Below, one piece after another: positions 7,969 through 17,542 of a DNA stretch of 56,406 bases. Position 1 is the first letter of the stretch. Every line of letters starts with the position of its first letter. The stretch is from Desulfobacterales bacterium (GTDB lineage: Bacteria > Desulfobacterota > Desulfobacteria > Desulfobacterales > SURF-7). Both the position numbers and the translations under genes were made by a program. Below the pieces are notes generated by a model. The model was not told the DNA's origin, ran no database searches, and worked only from the letters and a program-made list of their open reading frames with translations. The stretch is taken from positions 1-56,406 of the forward strand of contig JANQFQ010000052.1 in the NCBI GenBank assembly GCA_028277765.1, given 5' to 3'.

Positions 7969-7997
7969 TTGACAATATTGAGTTTATTCATTAACGT
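7969..7997 (+). promoter_or_regulatory. gltB promoter
   Basis: TTGACA (7969-7974), 17 nt spacer, TAACGT (7992-7997). The sequence TTGACAATATTGAGT closely matches TTGACAATTCTGAGT in front of the amidotransferase gene. The start site would be near 8004, right at the first leader hairpin. Confidence 0.5.
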
Positions 7998-8006
7998 AAA
8001 ATTTTT

Positions 8007-8097
8007 AATGGTTGCAGAAGAATACCATTTAAAACAAAAATTGACAGAATGACAATGGCGTCAAAACTTTAAGATTAAAGGATATGACGCTTTTTTT
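8007..8097 (+). promoter_or_regulatory. Predicted ANTAR antitermination leader of gltB
   Basis: A first hairpin pairs AATGGT (8007-8012) with ACCATT (8024-8029); its 11-nt loop does not show the A1/G4 hexaloop, so it is a weak P1. P2 (8050-8063) is UGAC-AAUGGC-GUCA with loop A1 and G4. The P2 3' side overlaps the terminator arm GCGTCA (8058-8063), which pairs with TGACGC (8085-8090). An inner CTTTAA/TTAAAG stem and seven T (8091-8097) complete the terminator, 18 nt before the gltB ATG. Confidence 0.65.
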
Positions 8098-8115
8098 GTT
8101 TGATAAAGGAATAAA

Positions 8116-11100
8116 ATGACGGTCTTTTCCAAAAGAAAATTTGGCAGCCTCCCTTCAGCCCGGGGAATGTATGATCCCGCAAATGAACATGACAACTGCG
8201 GTGTCGGGTTTGTGGCAAACATAAACGGCACAAAAAGCCACGATATCATTGAGCAGGGATTAAACGTTCTTGAAAACCTCATGCACCGTGGTGCCATTGG
8301 CGGTGATATGACGACCGGAGACGGAGCAGGGATACTTTTTCAGATTCCACATATTTTTTTAAAAAAAGTATGCGATTCCATAAACATAACGCTTCCTGAA
8401 CCAGGACAGTATGGTGTGGCCATGCTGTTTATGCCCAGGGACAAAAAAATTTATGACGCCTGTTCCCACATTGTTGAAAAAACAGCTGAATCAGAAGGAC
8501 TGAAATTTCTCGGATGGAGAGATGTACCATATGATGACACCTGTATTGCCGGCCAGGCTAAACAGCAGCAGCCGGTCATCATGCAGTGTTTTATTGACGG
8601 CTGCGGGCTTGAATCCTCTGCTTTTGAGCGGAAACTTTATATAGCGCGAAGACAGATAGAACTGAGAACTGAAAGTATCCTCTCAGAGAAAGACTGCTTT
8701 TATGTTTCAAGCATGTCTTCCAGAACCATTGTATACAAGGGACTTTTTACAGCACCCCAATTGACCGGTTTCTATACGGATTTAAAAGTTTCAGACATGG
8801 AAAGCGCCATGGCAGTGGTTCACCAGAGATACAGTACTAACACGTTCCCGTCATGGGAACTGGCCCAGCCCTTCAGGTATCTAGCGCATAATGGGGAAAT
8901 CAATACGCTTCGCGGCAACATTAACCATATGCGTTCGAGCCAGCTGTCTCTGGAATCCGACCTGTTCGGTGAAGATTTTGAAAAACTGCTACCGATCATT
9001 GATGAACGAGGAAGTGATTCGGCCTGTCTTGATAATAGTTATGAACTATTGGTCTCTGCCGGCCGTACTCCTTCCCATGCTATGCTCATGCTTATCCCTG
9101 AAGCATGGGGGGCAAAATATCCGATTGGGCCAGATCTTCGCGGTTTTTTTGAATATCACGCGGGATTGATGGATCCATGGGATGGTCCAGCGGCTGTAGC
9201 ATTCTCAAACGGAAACCAGGTGGGCGCTATTCTTGACCGCAATGGACTCCGACCTGGCAGGTATACGGTAACTAAAAAAGACTTTATCGTCTTTGCTTCT
9301 GAAACCGGTGTCCTTGACATTCCTGTGGAGGAAATAGCTGAAAAAGGGGCGCTACGGCCTGGTGAAATTATCCTGGTCGATTTTAATAAAAAACGTATTC
9401 TTAAAAACGGAGAAGTAAAAACCCTATGCGCCAGAAGACAGCCTTACCGCAGGTGGGTTGAGGAGAACAAAATAACGCTTCGCGGTTTTTACAATGATGT
9501 TGAAGCGATAAAGCCCGATTTTGAGCACCAGCTTTTTTATCATAAGCTTTTCGGTTATACCCGTGAAGACTTGCAAACAATTCTTGATCCCATGGCTTCT
9601 ACCGGGCATGAACCGGTCGGTTCCATGGGCATGGATATTCCTCTTGCGGTGCTGTCTGAAAAAAACCAGCTTTTATATTCATATTTCAAACAGCTTTTCG
9701 CCCAGGTAACCAATCCGCCCATCGATCCTGTCCGTGAAGAACTGGTTATGTCGCTGATGACGTTTATCGGAAACCCGGGTAATTTTCTTTCAGAAACACC
9801 CCAGAATGCGCGCCTGATTAAACTGCTTCACCCGATTCTGGCTAATGAAGACCTCCGGCGGATAAAAAACTTAAACATTAAAAGCTTTCGTTCAACCACG
9901 ATTCCTCTTGGTTTCCCTTCCGGGGGAGACGGCCATGTGCTTGAATCGACCATTCAGCTGCTTGAAAGAACCTGTGAAAAAGCAGTGTTAGACGGTGCTT
10001 TCCTGCTTATCCTGAGTGACAGGGATCTTCCGGAAAATCAATCGCCGATACCCGCACTGCTGGCGGTGTCGGCCATAAACAAACGACTGGTCAAAAGCGG
10101 TCTCCGTACAAGCACCGGGCTTATCCTTGAAACCGGTGAAGCAAGGGAAGTAATGCATATTGCCCTCTTAATGGGCTATGGCGCTACGGCTGTGAATCCA
10201 TATCTTGCCTTTGAAACAATCGCTGCAATGGCTGAAAAGAAACGCCTGAGCAAAGACATTGGCGCCGCAGTAGCCATAGAGAACTATATAAAAGCCCTTT
10301 GCAAAGGGCTGTTGAAAATTATGTCCAAAATGGGCATATCAACTCTCCGAAGCTATAGAAGCGCCCAGGTATTCCAGGCTGTGGGCCTCAGCAGTGACAT
10401 TATAGAAGCATATTTTACAGGGACCGCTTCCGGTGTAGAGGGAATAGGATTAAAAGAAATTGCCAGGGAAGCAAATGATCGCTATTATTATGCTCACAAC
10501 AAAGAACCGGATGCCCCGAAAATACTTCCCCCCGGAGGATATTACAATTTTCGGGTTACCGGGGAGCGGCATCTGTGGTCACCAGAATCAATAAGCGCCC
10601 TGCAGCAGACAACACGAAAAAACGATTACAGCCTCTATCAGAAATATGCCAGAATGATTAACAACCAGGCTGAAAAACAATTTACCTTGCGTGGATTGTT
10701 CAATTTTAAGGAAACCCGGCCGATATCAATTAATGATGTTGAACCAGCCACAGAAATCATAACAAGGTTTGTGACCGGTGCCATGTCTTTTGGCTCCATC
10801 AGTAGAGAAGCTCACGAAGCCATAGCAATCGCCATGAACCGTATGAAAGGGAAAAGCAACAGCGGTGAGGGAGGAGAAGATCCGGACCGTTATATCCCCA
10901 TGGCAAACGGCGACAGCCGTTCAAGCGCTATTAAACAGGTGGCCAGCGGCCGCTTCGGCGTCACTGCGGAATACTTGGTCAACGCAAAAGAACTCCAGAT
11001 AAAAATCGCCCAAGGCGCCAAGCCAGGAGAAGGCGGACAGCTTCCCGGCCACAAGGTAAACGAAGAGATTGCCAGGGTACGCCATTCCACACCCGGCGTA

Positions 11101-12672
11101 ACCTTAATTTCTCCGCCGCCCCATCATGACATTTATTCCATCGAAGATCTGTCGCAACTGATTTATGATTTAAAAAATGTTAATCCTGACGCGCGAGTAT
11201 CCGTTAAACTGGTTTCAGAGGTCGGTGTTGGAACGGTAGCTGCCGGTGTCGCTAAAGCAAGAGCGGATATGGTTCTTATCAGCGGTTATGACGGTGGTAC
11301 AGGCGCTTCTCCGCTGTCATCCATAAGACATGCAGGAGCGCCATGGGAACTGGGACTCAGCGAAACCCACCAGACGCTGGTTCTGAATAACTTGCGAAGC
11401 CGTATCAGGGTTCAAACCGACGGCCAGCTGAAAACGGGCAGGGATGTGATAATTGCTGCCCTGCTCGGAGCTGAAGAATTCGGTTTCGCTACTACAGCGC
11501 TGGTTGTACTCGGCTGTATCATGATGAGAAAATGTCATAACAACACCTGCCCTGTGGGCGTTGCTACACAGGATCCTGAATTACGTAAACTTTTTTCTGG
11601 CAAACCGGAATATATCGTTAACTTTTTTTCAATGATCGCCCAGGATGTACGTGAACATATGGCGCAGCTCGGTTTTTCAAAAATGGATGATATGATCGGA
11701 AGATCTGACCTTCTTGAAACAAACACGGCCGTTGATTTCTGGAAATCCAGGGGACTCGATTTTTCTAAGATCTTAAACAGACCGGAAAGTGGCTCGGAAG
11801 GCTTTTTCAGACAGGTTGAACCCCAGCCCTGCTTAACAGATGATGTCATTGATATAAGGCTGATCAAAAAAGCGGCGGATGCTCTTGAAAATAAAGAAAA
11901 GACAGAGATTGAAAGTCCTGTAACCAACGTGGACCGCACTGTTGGCGCCATGCTTTCGGGTGAAATAGCAAAACGATACGGAAATGACGGTCTACCTGAA
12001 GACACGATTACCTGTAAATTTTCCGGCTCGGCTGGGCAGAGCTTTGGCGCTTTTACAGCTAGAGGGCTTACCATGGTGCTCGAAGGTGAAGCAAATGATT
12101 ACCTCGGCAAAGGGCTGTCCGGCGGAAAAATCATTGTTAAACCGTATCCTGGTTCCGTTTTTGAACCGTCTGAAAACATCATTGTCGGAAATGTCCTGCT
12201 GTACGGGGCGACTGCCGGGGAAGCCTATATAAACGGTAAGGCAGGAGAACGGTTTGCTATAAGAAACAGCGGTGCAAGGGCTGTTGTTGAAGGCGTTGGC
12301 GACCATGGCTGCGAATATATGACCGGCGGCAGGATAGCTGTTTTAGGTCAAACAGGCATCAATTTTGCAGCAGGAATGAGCGGTGGAATAGCCTATGTTT
12401 TCGATCCTCTTCAGCGGTTTGACGAACGATGCAATCTTGAAATGGTCGATCTTGAAATTTTAAATGATAAGCAGGATATTGAAGAACTAAAAAATATGAT
12501 TACATTACACCTTGAATATACCGGAAGTAACAGGGCAAAATATATTCTGGCTGACTGGGACGCAAACCTTCCTTTTTTTGTAAAGGTTTTCCCCATGGAA
12601 TATCGAAAAGTACTTGGTAAAATGAGTAAAGAAGACGCGGCCATTGAAAGGGAAGGGGTGCCCCATGGGTAA
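8116..12672 (+). CDS. gltB: Glutamate synthase large subunit
   Basis: At 1518 residues this is a full-length GltB. A 27-residue propeptide precedes the catalytic C28 (HDNCGVGF) of the class II amidotransferase domain (to ~430). The central domain (~480-760), the FMN-binding synthase barrel (~830-1190) and the C-terminal GXGXG helix (~1250-1460) follow. The [3Fe-4S] ligands are visible as C-x5-C-x4-C in CIMMRKCHNNTCP near residue 1135. It converts glutamine plus 2-oxoglutarate to two glutamates with electrons from GltD. It overlaps gltD by 8 nt and is preceded by an attenuator that looks like an ANTAR target. The organism thus has a classical GOGAT in addition to the Hdr-associated amidotransferase protein. 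Confidence 0.97.
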   Translation: MTVFSKRKFGSLPSARGMYDPANEHDNCGVGFVANINGTKSHDIIEQGLNVLENLMHRGAIGGDMTTGDGAGILFQIPHIFLKKVCDSINITLPEPGQYGVAMLFMPRDKKIYDACSHIVEKTAESEGLKFLGWRDVPYDDTCIAGQAKQQQPVIMQCFIDGCGLESSAFERKLYIARRQIELRTESILSEKDCFYVSSMSSRTIVYKGLFTAPQLTGFYTDLKVSDMESAMAVVHQRYSTNTFPSWELAQPFRYLAHNGEINTLRGNINHMRSSQLSLESDLFGEDFEKLLPIIDERGSDSACLDNSYELLVSAGRTPSHAMLMLIPEAWGAKYPIGPDLRGFFEYHAGLMDPWDGPAAVAFSNGNQVGAILDRNGLRPGRYTVTKKDFIVFASETGVLDIPVEEIAEKGALRPGEIILVDFNKKRILKNGEVKTLCARRQPYRRWVEENKITLRGFYNDVEAIKPDFEHQLFYHKLFGYTREDLQTILDPMASTGHEPVGSMGMDIPLAVLSEKNQLLYSYFKQLFAQVTNPPIDPVREELVMSLMTFIGNPGNFLSETPQNARLIKLLHPILANEDLRRIKNLNIKSFRSTTIPLGFPSGGDGHVLESTIQLLERTCEKAVLDGAFLLILSDRDLPENQSPIPALLAVSAINKRLVKSGLRTSTGLILETGEAREVMHIALLMGYGATAVNPYLAFETIAAMAEKKRLSKDIGAAVAIENYIKALCKGLLKIMSKMGISTLRSYRSAQVFQAVGLSSDIIEAYFTGTASGVEGIGLKEIAREANDRYYYAHNKEPDAPKILPPGGYYNFRVTGERHLWSPESISALQQTTRKNDYSLYQKYARMINNQAEKQFTLRGLFNFKETRPISINDVEPATEIITRFVTGAMSFGSISREAHEAIAIAMNRMKGKSNSGEGGEDPDRYIPMANGDSRSSAIKQVASGRFGVTAEYLVNAKELQIKIAQGAKPGEGGQLPGHKVNEEIARVRHSTPGVTLISPPPHHDIYSIEDLSQLIYDLKNVNPDARVSVKLVSEVGVGTVAAGVAKARADMVLISGYDGGTGASPLSSIRHAGAPWELGLSETHQTLVLNNLRSRIRVQTDGQLKTGRDVIIAALLGAEEFGFATTALVVLGCIMMRKCHNNTCPVGVATQDPELRKLFSGKPEYIVNFFSMIAQDVREHMAQLGFSKMDDMIGRSDLLETNTAVDFWKSRGLDFSKILNRPESGSEGFFRQVEPQPCLTDDVIDIRLIKKAADALENKEKTEIESPVTNVDRTVGAMLSGEIAKRYGNDGLPEDTITCKFSGSAGQSFGAFTARGLTMVLEGEANDYLGKGLSGGKIIVKPYPGSVFEPSENIIVGNVLLYGATAGEAYINGKAGERFAIRNSGARAVVEGVGDHGCEYMTGGRIAVLGQTGINFAAGMSGGIAYVFDPLQRFDERCNLEMVDLEILNDKQDIEELKNMITLHLEYTGSNRAKYILADWDANLPFFVKVFPMEYRKVLGKMSKEDAAIEREGVPHG

Positions 12673-14101
12673 GCCCAAAGGATTCATGGAATATAAACGT
12701 AAAAATCCCGGTTACCGCTCTGTGGAAGAGCGGATCAAGGATTACAACGCCGTTGAACTGAGCCTGGATGAAGAGGATATATATAAGCAGGCATCACGGT
12801 GTATGGATTGCGGCACCCCTTTTTGCCACGGTTATGGATGTCCGCTGTCAAACGTCATACCGGAATTCAATGATTTTGTTTATAAAAAACAATGGCGGGA
12901 AGCTCTTGAAATTTTACTCTCAACGAGTAATTTTCCCGAGTTTACAGCAAGAGTCTGCCCTGCTGTTTGCGAAGCCGCCTGTGTGGCCGGCATCAATAGT
13001 GATCCTGTGTCTATCAAACAGATTGAACTAAGCGTCATCGAAAAAGGATTTGAAAAGGGATACATTCAACCGTCACCACCTTCAGAATATAAGGATAAAA
13101 AGATAGCGGTTATCGGCTCTGGACCTGCCGGATTGGCAGCCGCAGACACGCTTAACAAAAGCGGATACCGGGTAACTGTTTTTGATGAAGCAAAATATCC
13201 CGGCGGAATATTAAGATACGGCATACCTGATTTTAAGCTTGAAAAATGGGTGGTAGACCGCCGGATCCGGCTAATGGAAAAAGAAGGGATTCTTTTTGAA
13301 ACCAGCGTAAGCATTGGCAAAGATATTTCCTTCAGATATCTTAGGGACCGTTTTGATGCCATCTGTCTCGCCTTTGGTGCACGGGAACCAAGGGATCTGA
13401 AAATACCGGGACGGGAACTTACCGGTATATTCTTTGCAATGGATTTTTTAATTCAGCAGAACAAAAGAATCGGCGGTGAGCCGATTGATCCTTCTGCGGA
13501 AATAACCGCTGCAGGTAAATCGGTCGTCATCATCGGCGGCGGAGATACTGGTTCAGACTGTCTGGGAACAGCCCTAAGACAGGGAGCAAAGGAAGTGCAC
13601 CAGTTTGAAATCCTGCCCCAGCCCCCCCAAGAACGGCCGGAACATACCCCCTGGCCCATGTGGCCCCTGATCATGCGGGAAACCCATGCCCACAAAGAAG
13701 GCGGGGCTCAGCGGTTCGCGGTAACAACGAAACAATTTACCGGAAAAAACGGAATCCTGAAAAAACTCCATTGCTCAGAAATTGAATGGAAAAAAGATGA
13801 AAATGACCGGCTGGTTCCCGTAGACATACCTGGAACTGAATTTGAAGTAGACGCGGATATGGTCATTCTTGCCATGGGATTTACCGGACCTAAAAAAGAC
13901 GGACTTCTCCAGAAGACAGGTATCGCCCTTAATCCAAACGGTGCCATTAAAACTAATGCCCATAATATGACAAACATCAAAGGTGTGTTTGCCGCAGGAG
14001 ATATGTCTATGGGTCAGTCAATTGTTGTCCGCGCTATAGCGGACGGCAGAAAAACGGCCCGGGAAATTATAAATCATCTTTCCTCTGATAATAAAAGATA
14101 A
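12665..14101 (+). CDS. gltD: Glutamate synthase small subunit
   Basis: The ATG at 12665 has GGAAGGGG upstream and overlaps the gltB stop, which favours it over an upstream TTG. The ~478-residue product has N-terminal cysteine clusters for two [4Fe-4S] centres (CMDCGTPFCHGYGCP and CPAVCEAAC). It has an FAD motif GSGPAGLAAAD, a second dinucleotide motif GGGDTGSDC, and the C-terminal GVFAAGDM of the NADPH:GOGAT beta-subunit family. It oxidises NAD(P)H and delivers electrons to GltB. Translational coupling with gltB keeps subunits in ratio. Full length, no missing key residues seen. Confidence 0.96.
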   Translation: MGKPKGFMEYKRKNPGYRSVEERIKDYNAVELSLDEEDIYKQASRCMDCGTPFCHGYGCPLSNVIPEFNDFVYKKQWREALEILLSTSNFPEFTARVCPAVCEAACVAGINSDPVSIKQIELSVIEKGFEKGYIQPSPPSEYKDKKIAVIGSGPAGLAAADTLNKSGYRVTVFDEAKYPGGILRYGIPDFKLEKWVVDRRIRLMEKEGILFETSVSIGKDISFRYLRDRFDAICLAFGAREPRDLKIPGRELTGIFFAMDFLIQQNKRIGGEPIDPSAEITAAGKSVVIIGGGDTGSDCLGTALRQGAKEVHQFEILPQPPQERPEHTPWPMWPLIMRETHAHKEGGAQRFAVTTKQFTGKNGILKKLHCSEIEWKKDENDRLVPVDIPGTEFEVDADMVILAMGFTGPKKDGLLQKTGIALNPNGAIKTNAHNMTNIKGVFAAGDMSMGQSIVVRAIADGRKTAREIINHLSSDNKR

Positions 14102-14147
14102 TATCGCTTCACCGCTTGAGCTGTGTAATATAATTACAGGAGAAAAA

Positions 14148-17132
14148 ATGAGTTTGAAAAAAACGAAACTGCCAAGTGAATTTTATGCACACATGAAAAA
14201 ATACCATGATCTTATGACAAATAAGGTCAGGGAAGTTCTTTTTGTTTCAAGTCCATATGATGCTTTTATTATGGAGGAAGACAGCAGCATGTCCTCCAAG
14301 ATTATAAATGAATACAAAGGGCTGAACTTAAGTCAGCCGCCCAGGTTAACCCGTACACCGTCAGGCCAGGAGGCCTTGTCTCTGCTTGATACAAGAGATT
14401 TTGATATGGTCATCACAACCCTTCACCTTGCGGAGATGGATGCTTATACTCTGGGGCTGAAAATTAAAGAAAAACATAAAGACATTCCGGTTGTTCTTCT
14501 TGCCCACAGCGTAAAAGGGGTTCATCCCCTGCCGGAAAACAAGGACTGCAGCGGCATTGATAAAGTCTTTATCTGGTCCGGAAACGCGGATCTCTTATTG
14601 TCAATCATAAAATTAACAGAAGACCGGATGAATGTGGACCATGACACTCGGAAATCCTCCAGTAGGGTACTAATTCTGGTTGAAGATAATCCTGTTTATT
14701 ACTCGTCGTTCCTGCCGATTATCTACAAGGAAATTGTAAAACAGACCCAGTCTGTCCTTGAGGCCGGCCTGAACGAAGACCACCGGCTGCTGATTATGCG
14801 TACCCGACCGAAAATCCTCCTGGCGAACACCTATGAAGAAGCGGTTTCCCTTTTTCAGAAATACCGTCCATTTCTTTTTAACATCATATCCGACACACGG
14901 ATACCCAGGAAAGGAGAAATTGATCCGCATGCGGGTTTCGATTTTTTAACGATGGTTAGAAAAAAAATACCTGATCTGCCACTTTTGATGATGAGCTGCG
15001 AAACATGCAACAGGGAAAAATCTGAAAATGTTCCTGCCATATTCCTTGATAAAAATTCTCCGCACCTATATTTTGAACTCCATGATTTTTTCCTTACCTA
15101 TCTCGGCTTCGGGGAGTTTATTTTCCGCATGCCTGATGGAACGGAAATCGGCAGGGCGTCAAACCTTCGTGAGCTCGAAATAAAGATTGCTGAAATTCCT
15201 GATGAGTCTCTCTTTTATCATTCAGAGCGGAATCATTTTTCCAGCTGGGTAATGTCCCGCGCCGAGGTTTCCCTCGCGTCGGCCTTTAGGGCCTTTTCGG
15301 TTTCCGATTTTGAGGACGCGGATGAACTCCGCCAGTACATCGCTTCAAATATTCACGCATTAAGAGCATGGCGGCAGAAGGGGATTGTTTCAAAATTCCA
15401 CAGAAGTCACTTTGATGCTGACATCAGGGAGTTTGTAAAAATAGGACAAGGATCCTTAGGCGGAAAAGCCCGGGGGCTGGCATTCCTCTCTTATCTTCTT
15501 CACCAGCATGCTGATATCCACAAAAAATTCAGTGATATAAACATAAAAATACCAAAAACCATGGTGATCTGCACAGACGGTTTTCAGGACTTTGTGGAAA
15601 AAAATAACCTGCGAAAATATTCATATGACGGTTACACCGACGATGAAGTTGCCCAGGCTTTTTTAGACTCTAAAATGCCCAAATGGCTGAAAGAGGACCT
15701 TGAGAGTTATCTTGCCCAGATTAATTACCCCCTGTCCATTCGATCTTCCAGTCTTCTGGAAGACTCTCAGTTTCAACCCTATGCGGGCCTGTATCAGACA
15801 TATATGATTCCCAATAATCATCCGGATCTATCCGTCCGGCTCTCCCATCTCATTAAATCCGTCAAGCTGGTTTACGCGTCCGCTTATTATGAAGACCCGA
15901 AGGCGTTTTCTAAAAACACGTCAAATCAGCTTCAGGAAGAGGCCATGGCTGTTATTGTCCAGGAGGTTGTGGGAGATACTTACGGGGACTATTATTACCC
16001 TGCCGTTTCAGGTGTTGCCCAGTCCCACAATTTTTATCCGGTCTCCTATATGAAACCGGAAGACGGAATCGCCCATATCGCTTTAGGGCTTGGTAAAACA
16101 GTTGTGGAAGGTGGCAAGACACTCCGTTTTTCACCGAAACACCCCAATGTTCTTCCCCAGTTTTCACTAGTTGAAGATATCCTTAAAAATGCCCAGCGCA
16201 ATTTTTACGCGCTAAAAATTAATAATTACCCTGATAAACTTAAATTTAAAAATTATTCAAACTTGGAAAAAAGAGATGTTGATGACGCAGAAAATGAGTT
16301 TCCGGTAAAAAAAATGGCCGGCACATATATACCGGATGAAAACCGCATCAGAGATACATGGTATGTACCAGGACCTAAGATATTGACCTTTGCACAGGTC
16401 CTTAAATACAACTTAATTCCCCTTCCGGAAGTACTAAGCGATCTTATAGAACTGGGACGCAAGGGGATGGGGTGTCCCATAGAAATAGAGTTTGCTGTGA
16501 ATCTTTATTCAGACAAAAAACAGAAAGGTGATCTGATACTTCTACAGATACGGCCGATGGTTGCAGATGAAGAGCAGCTTGATGTACAAATAACCAAACA
16601 GGATATTGAAAACGCATTCTGTCGTTCATCCAGGGCGCTTGGTAATGGAAAAAATGAAACTATGGCTGATATTGTTTATGTAAAACCGGACGACTTCAGT
16701 GTTGAATCGACCGTTCAGATTGCTGAAGAAATAAACCAGATGAATCGACGGCTTCAGGAAGAGAAACGCCCATACCTGCTTGTGGGGCCCGGCCGATGGG
16801 GGTCTTCAGATAGATGGCTCGGTATACCTGTTGAATGGCGTTATATATCCGGTGTCGGTGCTATTATTGAACTGAGGAATGACATGCTGAAGGCGGATCC
16901 ATCTCAGGGGTCACATTTTTTCCAGAACATAACATCTTTAGGCATTCACTATATTACGGTAACCGAAGTTACTGAAAAAAAAGAAAACACGGAAAGTGAT
17001 TTTCTTGACTGGGAATGGATTAATGCCCTGCCGGTTCTTTCCGAATCCACATTCTTGCGGCATGTTCGACTTGAAAAGCCGATGACACTTAAAATTAACG
17101 GAAGAAACGCTATGTGTGTCATTACCGCTTAG
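14148..17132 (+). CDS. PEP synthase-like ATP-grasp protein with N-terminal receiver-like domains
   Basis: The 994-residue product has two receiver-like folds in front (about 25-150 and 175-320). In the first the phospho-acceptor Asp position reads ITT, so it is degenerate; the second keeps an Asp (ISDTRIP). Residues ~430-800 match the PPDK/PEP-synthase N-terminal ATP-grasp (GSLGGKARGLAFL, RSSSLLEDSQFQPYAG). The C-terminal ~180 residues continue with GPGRWGSSDRWLG. The phosphohistidine swivel domain and PEP/pyruvate barrel that real PEP synthases need are absent, so it cannot be an ordinary PpsA. It lies 46 nt after gltD and upstream of gdhA, with a clear Shine-Dalgarno (AGGAG). A signalling or phosphotransfer role in nitrogen/carbon balance is a guess from context. 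Confidence 0.75.
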   Translation: MSLKKTKLPSEFYAHMKKYHDLMTNKVREVLFVSSPYDAFIMEEDSSMSSKIINEYKGLNLSQPPRLTRTPSGQEALSLLDTRDFDMVITTLHLAEMDAYTLGLKIKEKHKDIPVVLLAHSVKGVHPLPENKDCSGIDKVFIWSGNADLLLSIIKLTEDRMNVDHDTRKSSSRVLILVEDNPVYYSSFLPIIYKEIVKQTQSVLEAGLNEDHRLLIMRTRPKILLANTYEEAVSLFQKYRPFLFNIISDTRIPRKGEIDPHAGFDFLTMVRKKIPDLPLLMMSCETCNREKSENVPAIFLDKNSPHLYFELHDFFLTYLGFGEFIFRMPDGTEIGRASNLRELEIKIAEIPDESLFYHSERNHFSSWVMSRAEVSLASAFRAFSVSDFEDADELRQYIASNIHALRAWRQKGIVSKFHRSHFDADIREFVKIGQGSLGGKARGLAFLSYLLHQHADIHKKFSDINIKIPKTMVICTDGFQDFVEKNNLRKYSYDGYTDDEVAQAFLDSKMPKWLKEDLESYLAQINYPLSIRSSSLLEDSQFQPYAGLYQTYMIPNNHPDLSVRLSHLIKSVKLVYASAYYEDPKAFSKNTSNQLQEEAMAVIVQEVVGDTYGDYYYPAVSGVAQSHNFYPVSYMKPEDGIAHIALGLGKTVVEGGKTLRFSPKHPNVLPQFSLVEDILKNAQRNFYALKINNYPDKLKFKNYSNLEKRDVDDAENEFPVKKMAGTYIPDENRIRDTWYVPGPKILTFAQVLKYNLIPLPEVLSDLIELGRKGMGCPIEIEFAVNLYSDKKQKGDLILLQIRPMVADEEQLDVQITKQDIENAFCRSSRALGNGKNETMADIVYVKPDDFSVESTVQIAEEINQMNRRLQEEKRPYLLVGPGRWGSSDRWLGIPVEWRYISGVGAIIELRNDMLKADPSQGSHFFQNITSLGIHYITVTEVTEKKENTESDFLDWEWINALPVLSESTFLRHVRLEKPMTLKINGRNAMCVITA

Positions 17133-17263
17133 CAAGTAAGCATTGAATTCTTTGTAAATATGTAAAATCGTGCCTAATCAAAACGATGTTACTACTTTGG
17201 CTTATACCGATTCAAAATTAATTTCAGCTGACATTTTTTTAGAAATAATTAGTAAAAATAATA

Positions 17264-17291
17264 TTGACAAAATAAAACCGAGTGATATAGA
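17264..17291 (+). promoter_or_regulatory. gdhA promoter
   Basis: TTGACA (17264-17269), 16 nt spacer, TATAGA (17286-17291). A start near 17298 would place the two leader hairpins at the 5' end of the transcript. Confidence 0.5.
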
Positions 17292-17301
17292 AGGTAAAAT
17301 T

Positions 17302-17381
17302 ACTTCAGACAATGGTGTTCGAAGTTCTCATTATTTTTCAAGACAACGGTGTCTAATAAAAAAGTTAGGCGCCGTTTTTTT
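17302..17381 (+). promoter_or_regulatory. Predicted ANTAR antitermination leader of gdhA (two A1/G4 hexaloops)
   Basis: P1 (17302-17325) pairs ACTTC with GAAGT, then has one A.C mismatch, then GAC/GUU closing loop AAUGGU. P2 (17341-17354) is AGAC-AACGGU-GUCU. Both loops have A1 and G4. The P2 region (from 17346) is also the 5' arm of an 11-pair terminator stem whose 3' arm is TTAGGCGCCGT (17365-17375), followed by T to 17381. Binding P2 would block the terminator. From 17382 to 17542 there is one more weak hairpin (TCATCAAA/TTTGATGA near 17458-17481) and the gdhA ribosome binding site. Confidence 0.72.
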
Positions 17382-17542
17382 ATTCTTTTATCAAAAAAAC
17401 TCCGCCGGACCAATGGATCGCTGTGCTATAACCTTATATAGCCGTTGACCTGAAATTATCATCAAATATATTTTTGATGAGAAATAATATTTAGTTAATT
17501 AATCGGCGAAAGCCACCATATTTTAATCAGAAGGAGGATTTT

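Noticed and set aside
8007..8097. Glutamine riboswitch as explanation of the gltB leader
   Set aside because: The short hexaloop hairpins and the adjacent ANTAR gene fit protein-mediated antitermination. I could not recognise a known aptamer core.
17170..17448. 92-residue frame on the plus strand between the PEP-synthase-like gene and gdhA
   Set aside because: It starts with GTG without a ribosome site and runs through the gdhA promoter, both leader hairpins and the terminator. Those RNA features explain the sequence better.
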